A stretch of DNA of 23,905 nt from Pirellulaceae bacterium (GCA_013002105.1 JABDKS010000598.1:1-23905), one strand, 5' to 3'. Positions 1 through 8,006 are shown, counted from the first letter of the stretch. Notes: generated by a model not told the origin, from the letters alone. A program made the numbers and translations.

Positions 1-255
1 GGCCATTCCAGCGTAGCCGAATCAATTCGGGGAACTGTTCGATCGCGTTGTCTTGGCTGAACGGATTGTCGACCGGTCGGTGTCGTTTTTGTTGCCGGAA
101 ACGTTCCCGTTTGGGAATTGGGTCGCACTAGAAAGTCCCGGTTTTATTGAGTTTCTTTAACGGGAACTGGTAGTGTTTGCCTGTTTCGATTTCATCGCTA
201 TAGTGCAGTAACTCCTATAAAGAAAAGTGTGTATTTCGGAGTGTCCCAAATCCGC
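1..255. other. Left flank with no confident gene
   Basis: No ORF with a convincing start is visible. A minus-strand frame is open from about 127 to the left edge after a TAG at 128-130. It reads protein-like in places (for example NPFSQDNAIEQFPELIRLRW) but has no ATG, GTG or TTG near its beginning. It could be a decayed gene end or chance. The stretch from about 150 to 245 is comparatively AT-rich and shows no gene. If the tRNA piece that follows is an attachment-site remnant, this side would be the end of an integrated element. Confidence 0.35.
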
Positions 256-297
256 CTGTCGATCCGGAGGTTGCGGGTTCGAGTCCCGTCCGCGTCG
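256..297 (+). pseudogene. 3' part of a tRNA-Asp (anticodon loop to discriminator), probable attachment-site remnant
   Basis: The sequence contains an anticodon loop CTGTCGA (GTC, Asp; 256-262), the 3' anticodon strand TCCGG (263-267), variable loop AGGTT, a T arm with stem GCGGG/CCCGT around the loop TTCGAGT (273-289), an acceptor strand CCGCGTC (290-296) and discriminator G297. CCA is not encoded. The 5' half is missing: the bases before 256 (TCCGC) do not pair with TCCGG, and there is no D arm or 5' acceptor (GACGCGG expected). It therefore cannot be a working tRNA. Intact sequence from the anticodon loop to the 3' end is the segment commonly duplicated when tyrosine integrases insert elements into tRNA genes. 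Confidence 0.75.
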
Positions 298-303
298 CTT
301 CTT

Positions 304-334
304 CTCCCGCGAGTTTCTATCTCCGGGAGCTTTT
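304..334 (+). terminator. Possible terminator hairpin after the tRNA piece
   Basis: CTCCCG (304-309) can pair with CGGGAG (324-329) across a 14-base loop, followed by C and four T's. It lies 6 bases after the discriminator base of the tRNA fragment, so it may be the terminator of the original tRNA-Asp gene carried along with its 3' flank. The stem is short and the T tract weak. Confidence 0.35.
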
Positions 335-423
335 GATCCCCCTGGATCATCCGTGCCCACGGATCCGACCCCATCGGCGGTCGGTTTTGTCGATCTCATC
401 GCTGTGTATGACGGTGCTCGCAG

Positions 424-678
424 TCATGGTTGGACGATGGGCCGATCCTGGATTGGACCGTGGTTTGCTCCGCGGTTGAATCCGTACGACATGACGTAAT
501 AGCCAAATCCGAGGAAACCGACAGCCCCAATCGCCGCCAGGATGATGGTCGTCATCAGCACGGTACGCCACACCGGTTGCCGCGGTTTGGCCGCTCCGGT
601 TTCCACCGGCGGCTTGTATGGCTCGCCTTCATGCACTGATTCCGGATGTCCATCGCTTGCGTGTTGTTTGTTATTCAT
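424..678 (-). CDS. Small single-pass membrane protein, function unknown
   Basis: The 84-residue product starts MNNKQHASDG. It has a polar, proline-rich N-terminal part (about 1-36), one hydrophobic helix (about 38-62, TVLMTTIILAAIGAVGFLGF) and a short tail with Asn, Gly and Pro. Upstream in-frame options are ATG at 720 (98 aa) and TTG at 750; I chose the ATG at 678 because the extra residues look unstructured, but no Shine-Dalgarno site decides it. It lies last on the minus strand, 137 bases after the membrane FHA-like gene, so it may belong to the Tad transcription unit or be independent. I recognise no family. The gene is supported by a clear membrane segment and its co-direction with the cluster. 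Confidence 0.55.
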   Translation of the reverse strand: MNNKQHASDGHPESVHEGEPYKPPVETGAAKPRQPVWRTVLMTTIILAAIGAVGFLGFGYYVMSYGFNRGANHGPIQDRPIVQP

Positions 679-815
679 GTCGCGACCCGGACGGTGGCTG
701 GATGCAATGTGTCGGTTCATTGGCAAGCACGCAGATGCCACTGCGGGCAAAACGAGCGTGCGTTGGTAATAGTGTGACTCAGGAGTTCGTGTGCTGTCAT
801 CCTGTGGTCATGGAG

Positions 816-1595
816 TTACCTTGCCAAACGTGCTAGGACGTACTTTAGCAAGTCGTCTTCAACCGGGGCTAATTCCTTGCTGGTGTCTTTGCGCTTTTGC
901 AGGATGCTCCGCAATAATGCGTAGGACTCGATCGCGGACTCCTGATCGCCGCGCAGACGGGCGAACTCGGCATCTTGCAGCAGACGTTGCAGCACGACCA
1001 GTGAATCGGTGTTTGACTCGGCTGCCGCGGATGCCAAGTCGGTGGAAAGTTTTCGAACATCGACGCTCTGCGATTTGTCCCCGGAGCCAAAATCAACGAA
1101 TTGACTCACCACGATGACCGCGGTGACTAGAAAACATCCGGCGATCACGGCGAGTTGCAAAATCGTTTGTGCACGCGATCCGTCGTCTGTTTTTTCCGCC
1201 GTTTCAACTTGAGGCGAATGCCCGCCCTCTGTGTCGGCATTTTGAAACGTATCACTGACGTCGATGGTTTTGGGGCGGGGAGCGGGTGCACCATTGTCAA
1301 AGAGTTCCAGCCGCAACACCGTTCCGTCCTGCAGTCGCAATTCACCTTGATCGCTCCACAGGCCAGCAGCGCCCGATGCGATGCTCTGTGCACCAACGTC
1401 CAGAACACCATCGGTTCGATTGTAGATGTTGTAATTTCCTTGCCGGTACTCCAAGGTCAGGGCGTGTTCGGCCAAGTCGGGTGATGGGATGCAAATGTCA
1501 TTGTCGGGATGGCTGCCGATTCGGATCACCGGCTTTTCGATCCAAACGTCTTTGTTGGAGGCGCCGTTAACGAGGAAGCAAATTCTTGCGGACAT
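816..1595 (-). CDS. Membrane protein with N-terminal FHA-like domain
   Basis: The product has 259 residues. An FHA-like fold is visible at about 18-98: the RIGSHPDNDI strand-turn (25-34), an H at 44, and alternating beta strands to about 98. An acidic linker (about 105-140) leads to one transmembrane helix (about 145-164) and then a helical tail (about 180-259) resembling a TPR-like pair. FHA domains normally bind phosphothreonine through an Arg in the GR motif, a Ser four residues after the loop and an Asn. Here GR is GS, and the Ser and Asn positions do not match, while the His is kept, so phosphopeptide binding is doubtful. The ATG is 3 bases beyond the tadC stop codon (1599-1601), so co-translation is likely. 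Topology suggests FHA in the cytoplasm beside the ATPase. The role, perhaps a scaffold for the pilus base, is inference. Confidence 0.8.
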   Translation of the reverse strand: MSARICFLVNGASNKDVWIEKPVIRIGSHPDNDICIPSPDLAEHALTLEYRQGNYNIYNRTDGVLDVGAQSIASGAAGLWSDQGELRLQDGTVLRLELFDNGAPAPRPKTIDVSDTFQNADTEGGHSPQVETAEKTDDGSRAQTILQLAVIAGCFLVTAVIVVSQFVDFGSGDKSQSVDVRKLSTDLASAAAESNTDSLVVLQRLLQDAEFARLRGDQESAIESYALLRSILQKRKDTSKELAPVEDDLLKYVLARLAR

Positions 1596-1598
1596 CTC

Positions 1599-2534
1599 TT
1601 ACTGTTCCAAAAAGGCGCTGACGGCGGGGAGGACAATTGGGCCCAGGACGACCAGCATGCACGCGATCATCACCACCATTCCTGGAAAACTCATCTTCAC
1701 CTGAGCTTCGGCGGCCGCTTTCTCGCCCCACTGAGATCGCTTGAGCCGCATTTGATCGGCCTGATTGCGGAGGACCTCAGCCAACGGGGTACCCAACTCT
1801 TCGCCTTTGTTTACCGCGAAAACAATCTCCGTAATGTCTTGGTCGTCGAATCGGTCTTGAAATGCACGCAGGGCGGCCGCACGCGGACGTCCCAGTTCGA
1901 TTTGTCGATTCACCCGAGCGAGTTCTTCGCCGAGTGGATGCTCGCGGTTTTCGCGAACCACCGTTTCCAGCGCGTCGCGAAAGGTGGCACCCGCTTCGAT
2001 CATCAGGGCCATCAGGTCGACCGCGAATGGCAACCTCATTTTGATTATGTGCAAACGGCTCTTGGCCTGTTCTTGCATATTTGCGACCGCCATCACCGAG
2101 TACATCGCGCCGACGAAGATTCCCACCACGATCGCGGCTGCAACCGGGACGGCTACCAATGCGATTGCACCGACCATGATCCCGGCAAAAAACCCTTCGA
2201 CCTGTTTGGTGGCAGTGAATTCCTCTGGTTCCCACGGGTCGACTTGGCCGCCAATTTCCATGCTTTTGCGGATTTTTGACCGTGCGCTTTCGTCAGAAAA
2301 CATACGGTTGAATTTCGCAACGTCCAACACGATCGGCTGCAGGTATCGATACGTTGGATTGAGTTCCTCCAGCACCGCACGACGCTCGGTTTCAAAGCTG
2401 GACGCTCCTGGCGGCAAGGGAACTTTCTTTCCGAACACGGATGCGATTGTCCAGACGGCCATCCCAACGGCCAACGCGGTCAATAGCGAAGGCAGAAACG
2501 CGGCTGATTCCATGATCGAGCTGTAATCACTCAA
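1599..2534 (-). CDS. tadC: TadC-like inner-membrane platform protein (T2SSF family)
   Basis: The product has 311 residues from a TTG start. It has a first membrane helix (about 12-34), a paired hydrophobic block (about 114-152), a T2SSF/GspF-type cytoplasmic helical domain (about 160-275; MRLPFAVDLMALMIEAGATF and GEELGTPLAEVLRNQADQMR are characteristic), and a last helix pair near 284-307. TadB and TadC form the inner-membrane platform that couples the CpaF ATPase to Flp pilin assembly. The TTG start overlaps the tadB stop by 8 bases and has an AAAGGA at 2544-2549, nine bases upstream. An ATG at 2513 (304 aa) is the alternative start. It is placed directly after tadB, as in most Tad loci. Length and architecture are normal for the family. 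Confidence 0.92.
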   Translation of the reverse strand: MSDYSSIMESAAFLPSLLTALAVGMAVWTIASVFGKKVPLPPGASSFETERRAVLEELNPTYRYLQPIVLDVAKFNRMFSDESARSKIRKSMEIGGQVDPWEPEEFTATKQVEGFFAGIMVGAIALVAVPVAAAIVVGIFVGAMYSVMAVANMQEQAKSRLHIIKMRLPFAVDLMALMIEAGATFRDALETVVRENREHPLGEELARVNRQIELGRPRAAALRAFQDRFDDQDITEIVFAVNKGEELGTPLAEVLRNQADQMRLKRSQWGEKAAAEAQVKMSFPGMVVMIACMLVVLGPIVLPAVSAFLEQ

Positions 2535-3375
2535 TTTTCAGAATCCTTTGTCCCCAAGTGAAACTGAAGTAAACTAAACCGATCACGGCGAGCAGAATGA
2601 ATTGTCCGGTCAGTGAGCTGAACAACATGATCGTTCCTTCGGGATAGACCAGAAAAAACAAGCCAAGAAACAACAGTGGAAAGACGGCCAGAATGGTGAG
2701 TACGCGCTTGCCACTGGCCGTTTCGGATTCCATCTTACGTTCTAATCGCTGGTTCTCTTGCAAGCTCTTGGAGATACGGTCCAACGCATCGGTGATTCGG
2801 CCACCGCGTTCCAAACTGGTCAACAGCGATGCCGCCATCAGGGTGAAACTGTCATGTCTCAAGCGTTGCTTGGTGCTTTCGATCGCGGTGGGCAGCGGCA
2901 AACCGTGCTGGAAATCGCTCACGATCGTGCGTATTTCATGGGCCAGCGGTTCAGGTGTGTCCTTGCCGACCGCTTCGAGACCCTGCGCCAGTGACAGACC
3001 GGCGCGGGTCGTATTGGCCAATGCAGCCGAGACTCCGACCAACTGGTCCCGGATCAATGTCCGCCGACGTGAGATCAACCAGTTCAGATACAGCCGCGGT
3101 GCGACATAAACAAGAAAGACAGCGGCAATCGCCAGCGGGGGCGCAAGAAAAACCAACCCGAACGTACACAGAATGCACAGTCCCCAAATACGCAAAAACT
3201 TAGGGATCTTGGATTTGTCGATATTCAATGCCTCGATTGTTGGCATCAGATCATTGACGTATCGAATGGCAGTTCGATCCCAGACTTCTTGCCACGATAT
3301 CAGCGCCAGGAAGACGGACGTGGCGACCAGCACTGGGCAGATAAACAGAATCAGGTACATCGAACTGGAGGTCAT
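2527..3375 (-). CDS. tadB: TadB-like inner-membrane platform protein (T2SSF family)
   Basis: The product has 282 residues. It has an N-terminal membrane helix (about 7-28), a hydrophobic block at about 62-98, a T2SSF domain (about 108-235; QLVGVSAALANTTRAGLSLA, then SLLTSLERGGRITDALDRIS), and two C-terminal helices (about 226-245 and 257-275). It would pair with TadC in the inner membrane and receive ATP-driven motion from CpaF. The ATG overlaps the TGA of the FHA-CpaF gene (ATGA, 3372-3375), so the ATPase and platform are probably translated as a coupled set. Assignment to TadB rather than TadC rests on gene order, since it lies between cpaF and the second T2SSF gene. No missing segment is apparent. 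Confidence 0.92.
   Translation of the reverse strand: MTSSSMYLILFICPVLVATSVFLALISWQEVWDRTAIRYVNDLMPTIEALNIDKSKIPKFLRIWGLCILCTFGLVFLAPPLAIAAVFLVYVAPRLYLNWLISRRRTLIRDQLVGVSAALANTTRAGLSLAQGLEAVGKDTPEPLAHEIRTIVSDFQHGLPLPTAIESTKQRLRHDSFTLMAASLLTSLERGGRITDALDRISKSLQENQRLERKMESETASGKRVLTILAVFPLLFLGLFFLVYPEGTIMLFSSLTGQFILLAVIGLVYFSFTWGQRILKIE
2544..2549 (-). promoter_or_regulatory. Ribosome binding site AAAGGA supporting the TTG start of tadC
   Basis: AAAGGA on the minus strand lies inside the last codons of tadB, nine bases before the TTG at 2534. The ATG at 2513 has no comparable site. Confidence 0.45.
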
Positions 3376-5258
3376 TGGTAAAACGACTCCAAATCCAAAA
3401 GTTTTCGCTCGATCAAATCGTCCATGAACGTCGGCAGGTGACCGGTGGCGGTCAGTTCAGCGTTGGGATCTTCCTCGTTTTCGATCAGGTATAAGTCGCG
3501 GGTTTTCACTCGCTGCGTCATGCGATCGATCCCGACGACTTCGGAAATTTGCGTCACCGCCCGGCGGCCGTTTCGCATTCGGTGCAGTTGTACAATTAAA
3601 TCGATCGCCGAAGCAACTTGTCGATGAATGGAATCGATCGGCAATTCGGCCGCCATTTGGACCAGCACTTCCAATCGCAACACCACGTCGTCGGCACTGT
3701 TGGCGTGAATCGTCGTCAGCGAACCGTCGTGGCCGGTGTTCATTGCTTGCAGCATGTCCAGCGCTTCGGCGCCACGACATTCGCCGACGACGATCCGGTC
3801 GGGCCGCATCCGTAGTGCATTTCGGACAAGATCGCGAATCGCGTACTCCCCTGCCCCTTCGATATTGGCCTGTTTGGACTCCATGCTGACAACATGCTGC
3901 TTTTTCAGTTGCAGTTCGGCGGTGTCCTCGACCGTGACGATCCGTTCTTTGTCGGGGATGAAATCGCTCAGGCAGTTCAGCAGCGTTGTCTTCCCGGTAC
4001 CGGTTCCGCCGGAGATCAAAATGTTCTTTTTGCTCAACACGGCCGCTCGCAGGAATTCGGCCGCGGTGCGTGTCAGGGCACCGAATCCAACCAGGTCGTC
4101 GATCAGTAATTTGCGAGCCGGGAATTTTCGGATCGTGATACAGGGTCCGCTGACGGCGATTGGCGGGATGACCGCGTTGACGCGGCTCCCGTCGGCCAGC
4201 CTGGCGTCGACCAGCGGTTGTGACTTGTCGATTCGCCGACCGACGCGTGAGACGATGCGTTCGATGATTGCCAGTGTGACTTCGTCGGAGATAAATCGAC
4301 GGCCGGAGTCTTCCAGGACTCCGGAGTTTTCGACATAGATGTGATCGGAATCGACCACCATGATTTCGGAGATCGTGGGTAATCGCAGCAAGTCTTCCAG
4401 CGGTCCATAGCCGAAAACGATGTCTTTGATTTCTTTTTTTAGATATCGATTGGCCAGATAGGCTTTGAAGTCGTCGTGAACGTCGTCCTCGATTTGTTCC
4501 CACATGTCCCAAAACTGTCGATCGACGATGGCGATCCGCTGCGAGATGCTTTCGGCCTCGTCCAGTTTGAGGATTTTTTCGACGTACCGGCCGGTTTTAT
4601 CGAGTTCCAGTTCGCGGTCTGGCACTGAAGACACGAGGCGACTCCATTCGTGGCCCTCGTACAACGTGCTGATATTTTCGGTGGCCTTTTCACTGAGGGT
4701 GGCCAGGATTTCTGTGCGAACGGCGTGACCTGCGGTGTGGCTGACCGTGTCGTCATTGGCCGGGCTGAACAGGCCTTGGTCTTTGGCCAGGTTTTCGATG
4801 GTTTGTTCCAGTCGCAGCAACTTCTCGTCGCTGATTTCGACTTGATGTTGATGGCTGATTTGCGGACCCATCCGTCGCAGCAATTCAACATGGATGTCGG
4901 TAATGAAGGTCGACATCTTACGATCACGGGCCCGTCGCAGCGCGTCCTTGGTCGCTTCGACCCGTTTGGGCAGATCGAGCGTCAGGGTGAAGGGAAAGAT
5001 GTTGATTTCCAGGTCGGTTTCGATCGTCATTCGATCACCGCCATAGAGTTCCTTGTCGCCGACTTGGATTTCGTTCAGGCCCAGCGCGAGCAACTCCCAT
5101 GCGCGGCCACGTTGGTACAGCACGGCGGCTTCGTTGGCGACAAAGGGGCTATTGAGTACCACATCATTATCGGTGCTACGTCCGATACGAATCCGCCCAC
5201 CGGGTATTTCCACCAGGCTACGATCCGAATCGACACGATTGTTCCACCAGATTTTCAT
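3372..5258 (-). CDS. cpaF: CpaF/TadA secretion ATPase with N-terminal FHA-like domain
   Basis: The product has 628 residues, against about 400-500 for common CpaF proteins. Residues 1-98 look like an FHA domain (RIGRSTDNDV at 24-33), 100-280 is a helical region, and 280-600 is the hexameric ATPase core: Walker A GGTGTGKTT (417-425), acidic box RIVTVEDTAELQL (439-451), Walker B RIVVGECRGAEAL with E493 (488-500), and His box GHDGSLTTIHAN (509-520). It would power Flp pilus assembly from the cytoplasmic face with TadB/TadC. In the FHA part the GR arginine is kept, but the usual SxxH is ANEA, so phosphothreonine binding is uncertain. The stop overlaps the tadB ATG. A second, FHA-free CpaF lies about 7 kb upstream in the same locus. 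Confidence 0.93.
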   Translation of the reverse strand: MKIWWNNRVDSDRSLVEIPGGRIRIGRSTDNDVVLNSPFVANEAAVLYQRGRAWELLALGLNEIQVGDKELYGGDRMTIETDLEINIFPFTLTLDLPKRVEATKDALRRARDRKMSTFITDIHVELLRRMGPQISHQHQVEISDEKLLRLEQTIENLAKDQGLFSPANDDTVSHTAGHAVRTEILATLSEKATENISTLYEGHEWSRLVSSVPDRELELDKTGRYVEKILKLDEAESISQRIAIVDRQFWDMWEQIEDDVHDDFKAYLANRYLKKEIKDIVFGYGPLEDLLRLPTISEIMVVDSDHIYVENSGVLEDSGRRFISDEVTLAIIERIVSRVGRRIDKSQPLVDARLADGSRVNAVIPPIAVSGPCITIRKFPARKLLIDDLVGFGALTRTAAEFLRAAVLSKKNILISGGTGTGKTTLLNCLSDFIPDKERIVTVEDTAELQLKKQHVVSMESKQANIEGAGEYAIRDLVRNALRMRPDRIVVGECRGAEALDMLQAMNTGHDGSLTTIHANSADDVVLRLEVLVQMAAELPIDSIHRQVASAIDLIVQLHRMRNGRRAVTQISEVVGIDRMTQRVKTRDLYLIENEEDPNAELTATGHLPTFMDDLIERKLLDLESFYQ

Positions 5259-5285
5259 GGATGTAGGTGATGGCGACGATTAGGT

Positions 5286-6014
5286 CTAGGTGGGGCCGTC
5301 TTCAAACCACTGAACGATAAAACTGATGTTGCTGCCGCGAACGAGGACCTCTGGAATGCTTTCAACGTTTGAAAGCGGAATGATGATGCCGCGTTCGTTC
5401 TGAGCCAGAGGCAATCGGGTTTCTTGCGGTTCAATAACCGAATCAACCGGCGATGCCGAAATGTTTGGCTCCAGTTCGGACGGGTCTAGTTGGATTGCAA
5501 CGATCCTAGCTTCGCTTTTTCGATCGGATTGAGTCGCGACTAAGTCCAGTAAGCGTTGAGTCTTGGAGTCGTAGTTGCCGGTCTCATCGACTTCGGCCGC
5601 GATTGTAACTGTGTTACCGCCACTGCCTTCGCTATAACGATTACCCGATCTAATTCGCTCGCCGACACTCAGCAGTCGAAATGAACCCAAAGCTTTCCAG
5701 TGAGGGATTTCTGATTGAATATGATCGTGCAGAATAATGTCCCCAGCATTGTAGTCACGTGTTGCTCGCACGCCGACGAGTAACGACTTGCCTTGACTCG
5801 CTGGAATAAATGTCTTGCGCAGATCGTCATAGTCGCCAGGAATCTTGATCTCACCAAAATCGGATGCCTGGAATAGGGTGCCCGCAGTAACAGGTTTGTC
5901 CAGAACAACAAAAGGCAAGTGGCGTTTTTCTTGCCATGAAAGCCACATGAAATTGCAAAATCCCGCGACTATGGCCAGTACAGCGGCGATCACGAGTCGT
6001 ATCAAGCTGCTCAT
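5286..6014 (-). CDS. cpaB: CpaB/RcpC-like protein with SAF domain
   Basis: The product has 242 residues. It has an N-terminal membrane anchor (about 5-26) and a SAF-like domain (about 34-100): FVVLDKPVTAGTLFQASDF, a middle GKSLLVGVRATRDYNAGDII, and a following H/D-rich turn. The C-terminal part (about 110-242) is mostly beta and ends in an IPLSNVESIPEVLVRGSNIS stretch. CpaB/RcpC proteins sit at the inner membrane and reach the periplasm, where they act with the secretin in Tad pilus biogenesis. The ATG at 6014 has AGGA (6023-6026 in + coordinates) eight bases upstream. It lies 27 bases before the FHA-CpaF gene. It is divergent from textbook CpaB, so the call relies on the SAF pattern plus context. 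Confidence 0.7.
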   Translation of the reverse strand: MSSLIRLVIAAVLAIVAGFCNFMWLSWQEKRHLPFVVLDKPVTAGTLFQASDFGEIKIPGDYDDLRKTFIPASQGKSLLVGVRATRDYNAGDIILHDHIQSEIPHWKALGSFRLLSVGERIRSGNRYSEGSGGNTVTIAAEVDETGNYDSKTQRLLDLVATQSDRKSEARIVAIQLDPSELEPNISASPVDSVIEPQETRLPLAQNERGIIIPLSNVESIPEVLVRGSNISFIVQWFEDGPT

Positions 6015-6088
6015 TGGAAATTTCCTGCGGATGTCGTGACTCTTGAGCGATCCAGATTGTACTCGTCGGTGATGTGGCGTGCAGGGTT

Positions 6089-6988
6089 TTACCTCATCGC
6101 TTCACGCGGTTGGGTTGGATGTTTGTCCGGTGACGGACCATCGGACGTGAGCCGACTAATCAGCAGCATTCCGACCGCCTTGCGACTGGGTTCCCAGACA
6201 ACGAAAGACTCCCGTTGTTTCGTCACGATCCACGACCGTTGGAACTCCGCTAAACGCGGGGCTGTGGAAGTCGTGTACCCGGCATCGGACAGTTGTTTTA
6301 TCCATACTGGGATCGCAGGGCACTGGTGTAGAAACTCTGCCTGCGGGTTGCCTCGCTCGTCGAATCGAGCGCCAACCAGTTTCGTATACGATGGAAACGG
6401 CAGGAGCTGAGGCCGCTGGTGGCCTGCGGCGATTAGCGAGGAGCGTCGAAGTCGAAACAGCGACCAAGAGGTTGACGATGACACCGTGTTTGTGGTGGGT
6501 ACACCCATAACCGCCTCCGCGATCCAGGGTTGAGGCGCATCGACTACCGCAGCTATTTTTAGTTCAGCCTGGCCTAATTGGAGATGATAAACGTCATAGG
6601 AATCCCTGGCTTCGCGAGTGGCGCCCAAATCGCGCAATAGACCGATCAGTTCAGCTTCCACCGGCGTCGTTGTGGGTGGTTGGAGATGGAATGCTTCGGG
6701 AATGTCGACGTCTTGCTCCGTACCAGTCGAACGCTGTAGTTCCCAAGTCCAGCCTGCAAAGGTCCAGTAGCCGTCGGCGTGAAACGACTGACCTGCCCCG
6801 AGAGGAACTCCGTTACTGACAGCGTCACTCGTCACATGGTCTGGCTCGGTCACCAGTGCACTGTCGTTGAACAAAATCGATAGGTTTCGCAAAACTAGGA
6901 ATCCTAGGAATACGACGACGCCGCACGACGCGATCCGCAACGCCACTTGTAACGTTTTGAATACTTGCGACGGTACACGGCTACGCAT
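6089..6988 (-). CDS. Unrecognised membrane-anchored protein of the Tad cluster
   Basis: The product has 299 residues. The N terminus has one hydrophobic helix (about 17-36), and the rest (about 45-299) is soluble, rich in beta-prone and aromatic residues, and probably periplasmic. I recognise no domain or catalytic motif. The start ATG overlaps the TAG of the preceding coiled-coil gene by 8 bases, and the next gene (CpaB-like) begins 74 bases downstream, so it is embedded in the operon. Position between the pseudopilin and CpaB genes suggests an envelope accessory of the pilus, but this is inference only. The tail (from about 272) carries Ser/Pro-rich sequence and looks disordered. Confidence 0.75.
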   Translation of the reverse strand: MRSRVPSQVFKTLQVALRIASCGVVVFLGFLVLRNLSILFNDSALVTEPDHVTSDAVSNGVPLGAGQSFHADGYWTFAGWTWELQRSTGTEQDVDIPEAFHLQPPTTTPVEAELIGLLRDLGATREARDSYDVYHLQLGQAELKIAAVVDAPQPWIAEAVMGVPTTNTVSSSTSWSLFRLRRSSLIAAGHQRPQLLPFPSYTKLVGARFDERGNPQAEFLHQCPAIPVWIKQLSDAGYTTSTAPRLAEFQRSWIVTKQRESFVVWEPSRKAVGMLLISRLTSDGPSPDKHPTQPREAMR

Positions 6989-8006
6989 CGATCATTTTCT
7001 CAAGTGACTGGAGATCCTGCTCGATGGAGCCCATTTTGCTTTCGATTTGTTCGATCTCTCGGGCTTTTTGCTCGAGTGTCTTGATCGATTCGTTTGCGGT
7101 CGCAATGGACTTTTTAGCTGCGTTGAGTCGTTTTCCTAAGTCCTCTCGTTCGAGTTGCTTTTCCTCGATCTCTTCCCGAAGTGATTCGATCTGACCCTCA
7201 AGGTTTTCGACCACGTCGTCATCGGGCTCGTCCTTATCTTTCTCTGCTTTCAACTTGTCTCGCAATTCATTTAAGTCGGGAGTTTTATCGGCGACAAATT
7301 CCTTCGCGTTCTCTAGCTCGCGTTCCAACTCTTCCTTGCCCGCTTCAAATTCGGAGAGCTTGTCTTTCGCGTCGGCAACCTCATCGGCGATGCGTTTTTT
7401 TGCCGCATCAATGACTTCTTGTTTCTTTTTACGGATGGCCGCTGTTGCCTCGTTAACGCTCGACTTCAAATTGCCGAGTAACCCTGTAGGGTCCAGGCTC
7501 GCCAGCGCCTCCTTTACGGCGCTGTTAATGGCGTTTTGCATTTCGCGCGGAAAATTTCGAAAGCTAGTCCAGAGATTTGCGACCTGACCGGCTTTTCCTT
7601 TTCCGGATTCTTCGGCAACCTTAACGTACAAGTTCCAGTGAGGCGGTCGATTGAGATCGATGTGTGGATGTTGCCACGCTCCGCAATAAACGGCGTGGGT
7701 CGACTTGGGAACGATCAGGTCGTTGACGCGCTGCGACACGTCAATAGGGTTCTCGAACTCACCGGTGACCAGGCCCTGGTTAAGATCGCCCATTTCAAAG
7801 GGGGCTGCTTTCTGATCGTCTCGCTGGCTCCAAGCGTCATACCTGGCTTCCACGACCGCGATTGTCTGATTTGTACCGACTGCGCCCATCCAAAAAAGCA
7901 TGACGATCAGGATCAGGACAGGCACAAGCACGATGATGAATTCAAGCGGCGCGGAACCACCTCGAATTGTCAACTTGGGTGATCGATCTTGAGGGAGACA
8001 GGCCAT
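6981..8006 (-). CDS. TadE-like pseudopilin with long C-terminal coiled coil
   Basis: The product has 341 residues from ATG at 8006 (a TTG at 8018 would add four). Residues 13-44 form a TadE/pilin-like segment: positively charged RGG, then SAPLEF, then a hydrophobic helix. A prepilin-type cleavage after G17 would give a mature SAPLE with the conserved Glu at +5. Residues about 45-165 are a small mixed domain. Residues about 183-339 are highly charged with heptad-like spacing (for example ELERELENAKEF, ESLREEIEEKQLERED), so they form a long coiled coil. Usual TadE proteins are about 130-200 residues, so the tail is an addition. It would sit in the envelope as a minor pseudopilin; the tail could reach across the periplasm. 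The stop overlaps the next gene. Confidence 0.8.
   Translation of the reverse strand: MACLPQDRSPKLTIRGGSAPLEFIIVLVPVLILIVMLFWMGAVGTNQTIAVVEARYDAWSQRDDQKAAPFEMGDLNQGLVTGEFENPIDVSQRVNDLIVPKSTHAVYCGAWQHPHIDLNRPPHWNLYVKVAEESGKGKAGQVANLWTSFRNFPREMQNAINSAVKEALASLDPTGLLGNLKSSVNEATAAIRKKKQEVIDAAKKRIADEVADAKDKLSEFEAGKEELERELENAKEFVADKTPDLNELRDKLKAEKDKDEPDDDVVENLEGQIESLREEIEEKQLEREDLGKRLNAAKKSIATANESIKTLEQKAREIEQIESKMGSIEQDLQSLEKMIDA

Noticed and set aside
157..399. Minus-strand 80-residue ORF containing GRDSNPQPPDRQ
   Set aside because: This peptide is the classic artefact of translating the antisense strand of a tRNA T arm; it overlaps the tRNA-Asp fragment and is not a gene.
1509..2279. Long plus-strand ORF opposite tadC
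   Set aside because: It lies antisense to clear T2SSF coding sequence and has a His-rich, non-protein-like composition.
3457..4512. 351-residue minus-strand ORF
   Set aside because: It is another frame of the cpaF gene, extremely Arg-rich, with no domain; the CpaF motifs are in the other frame.
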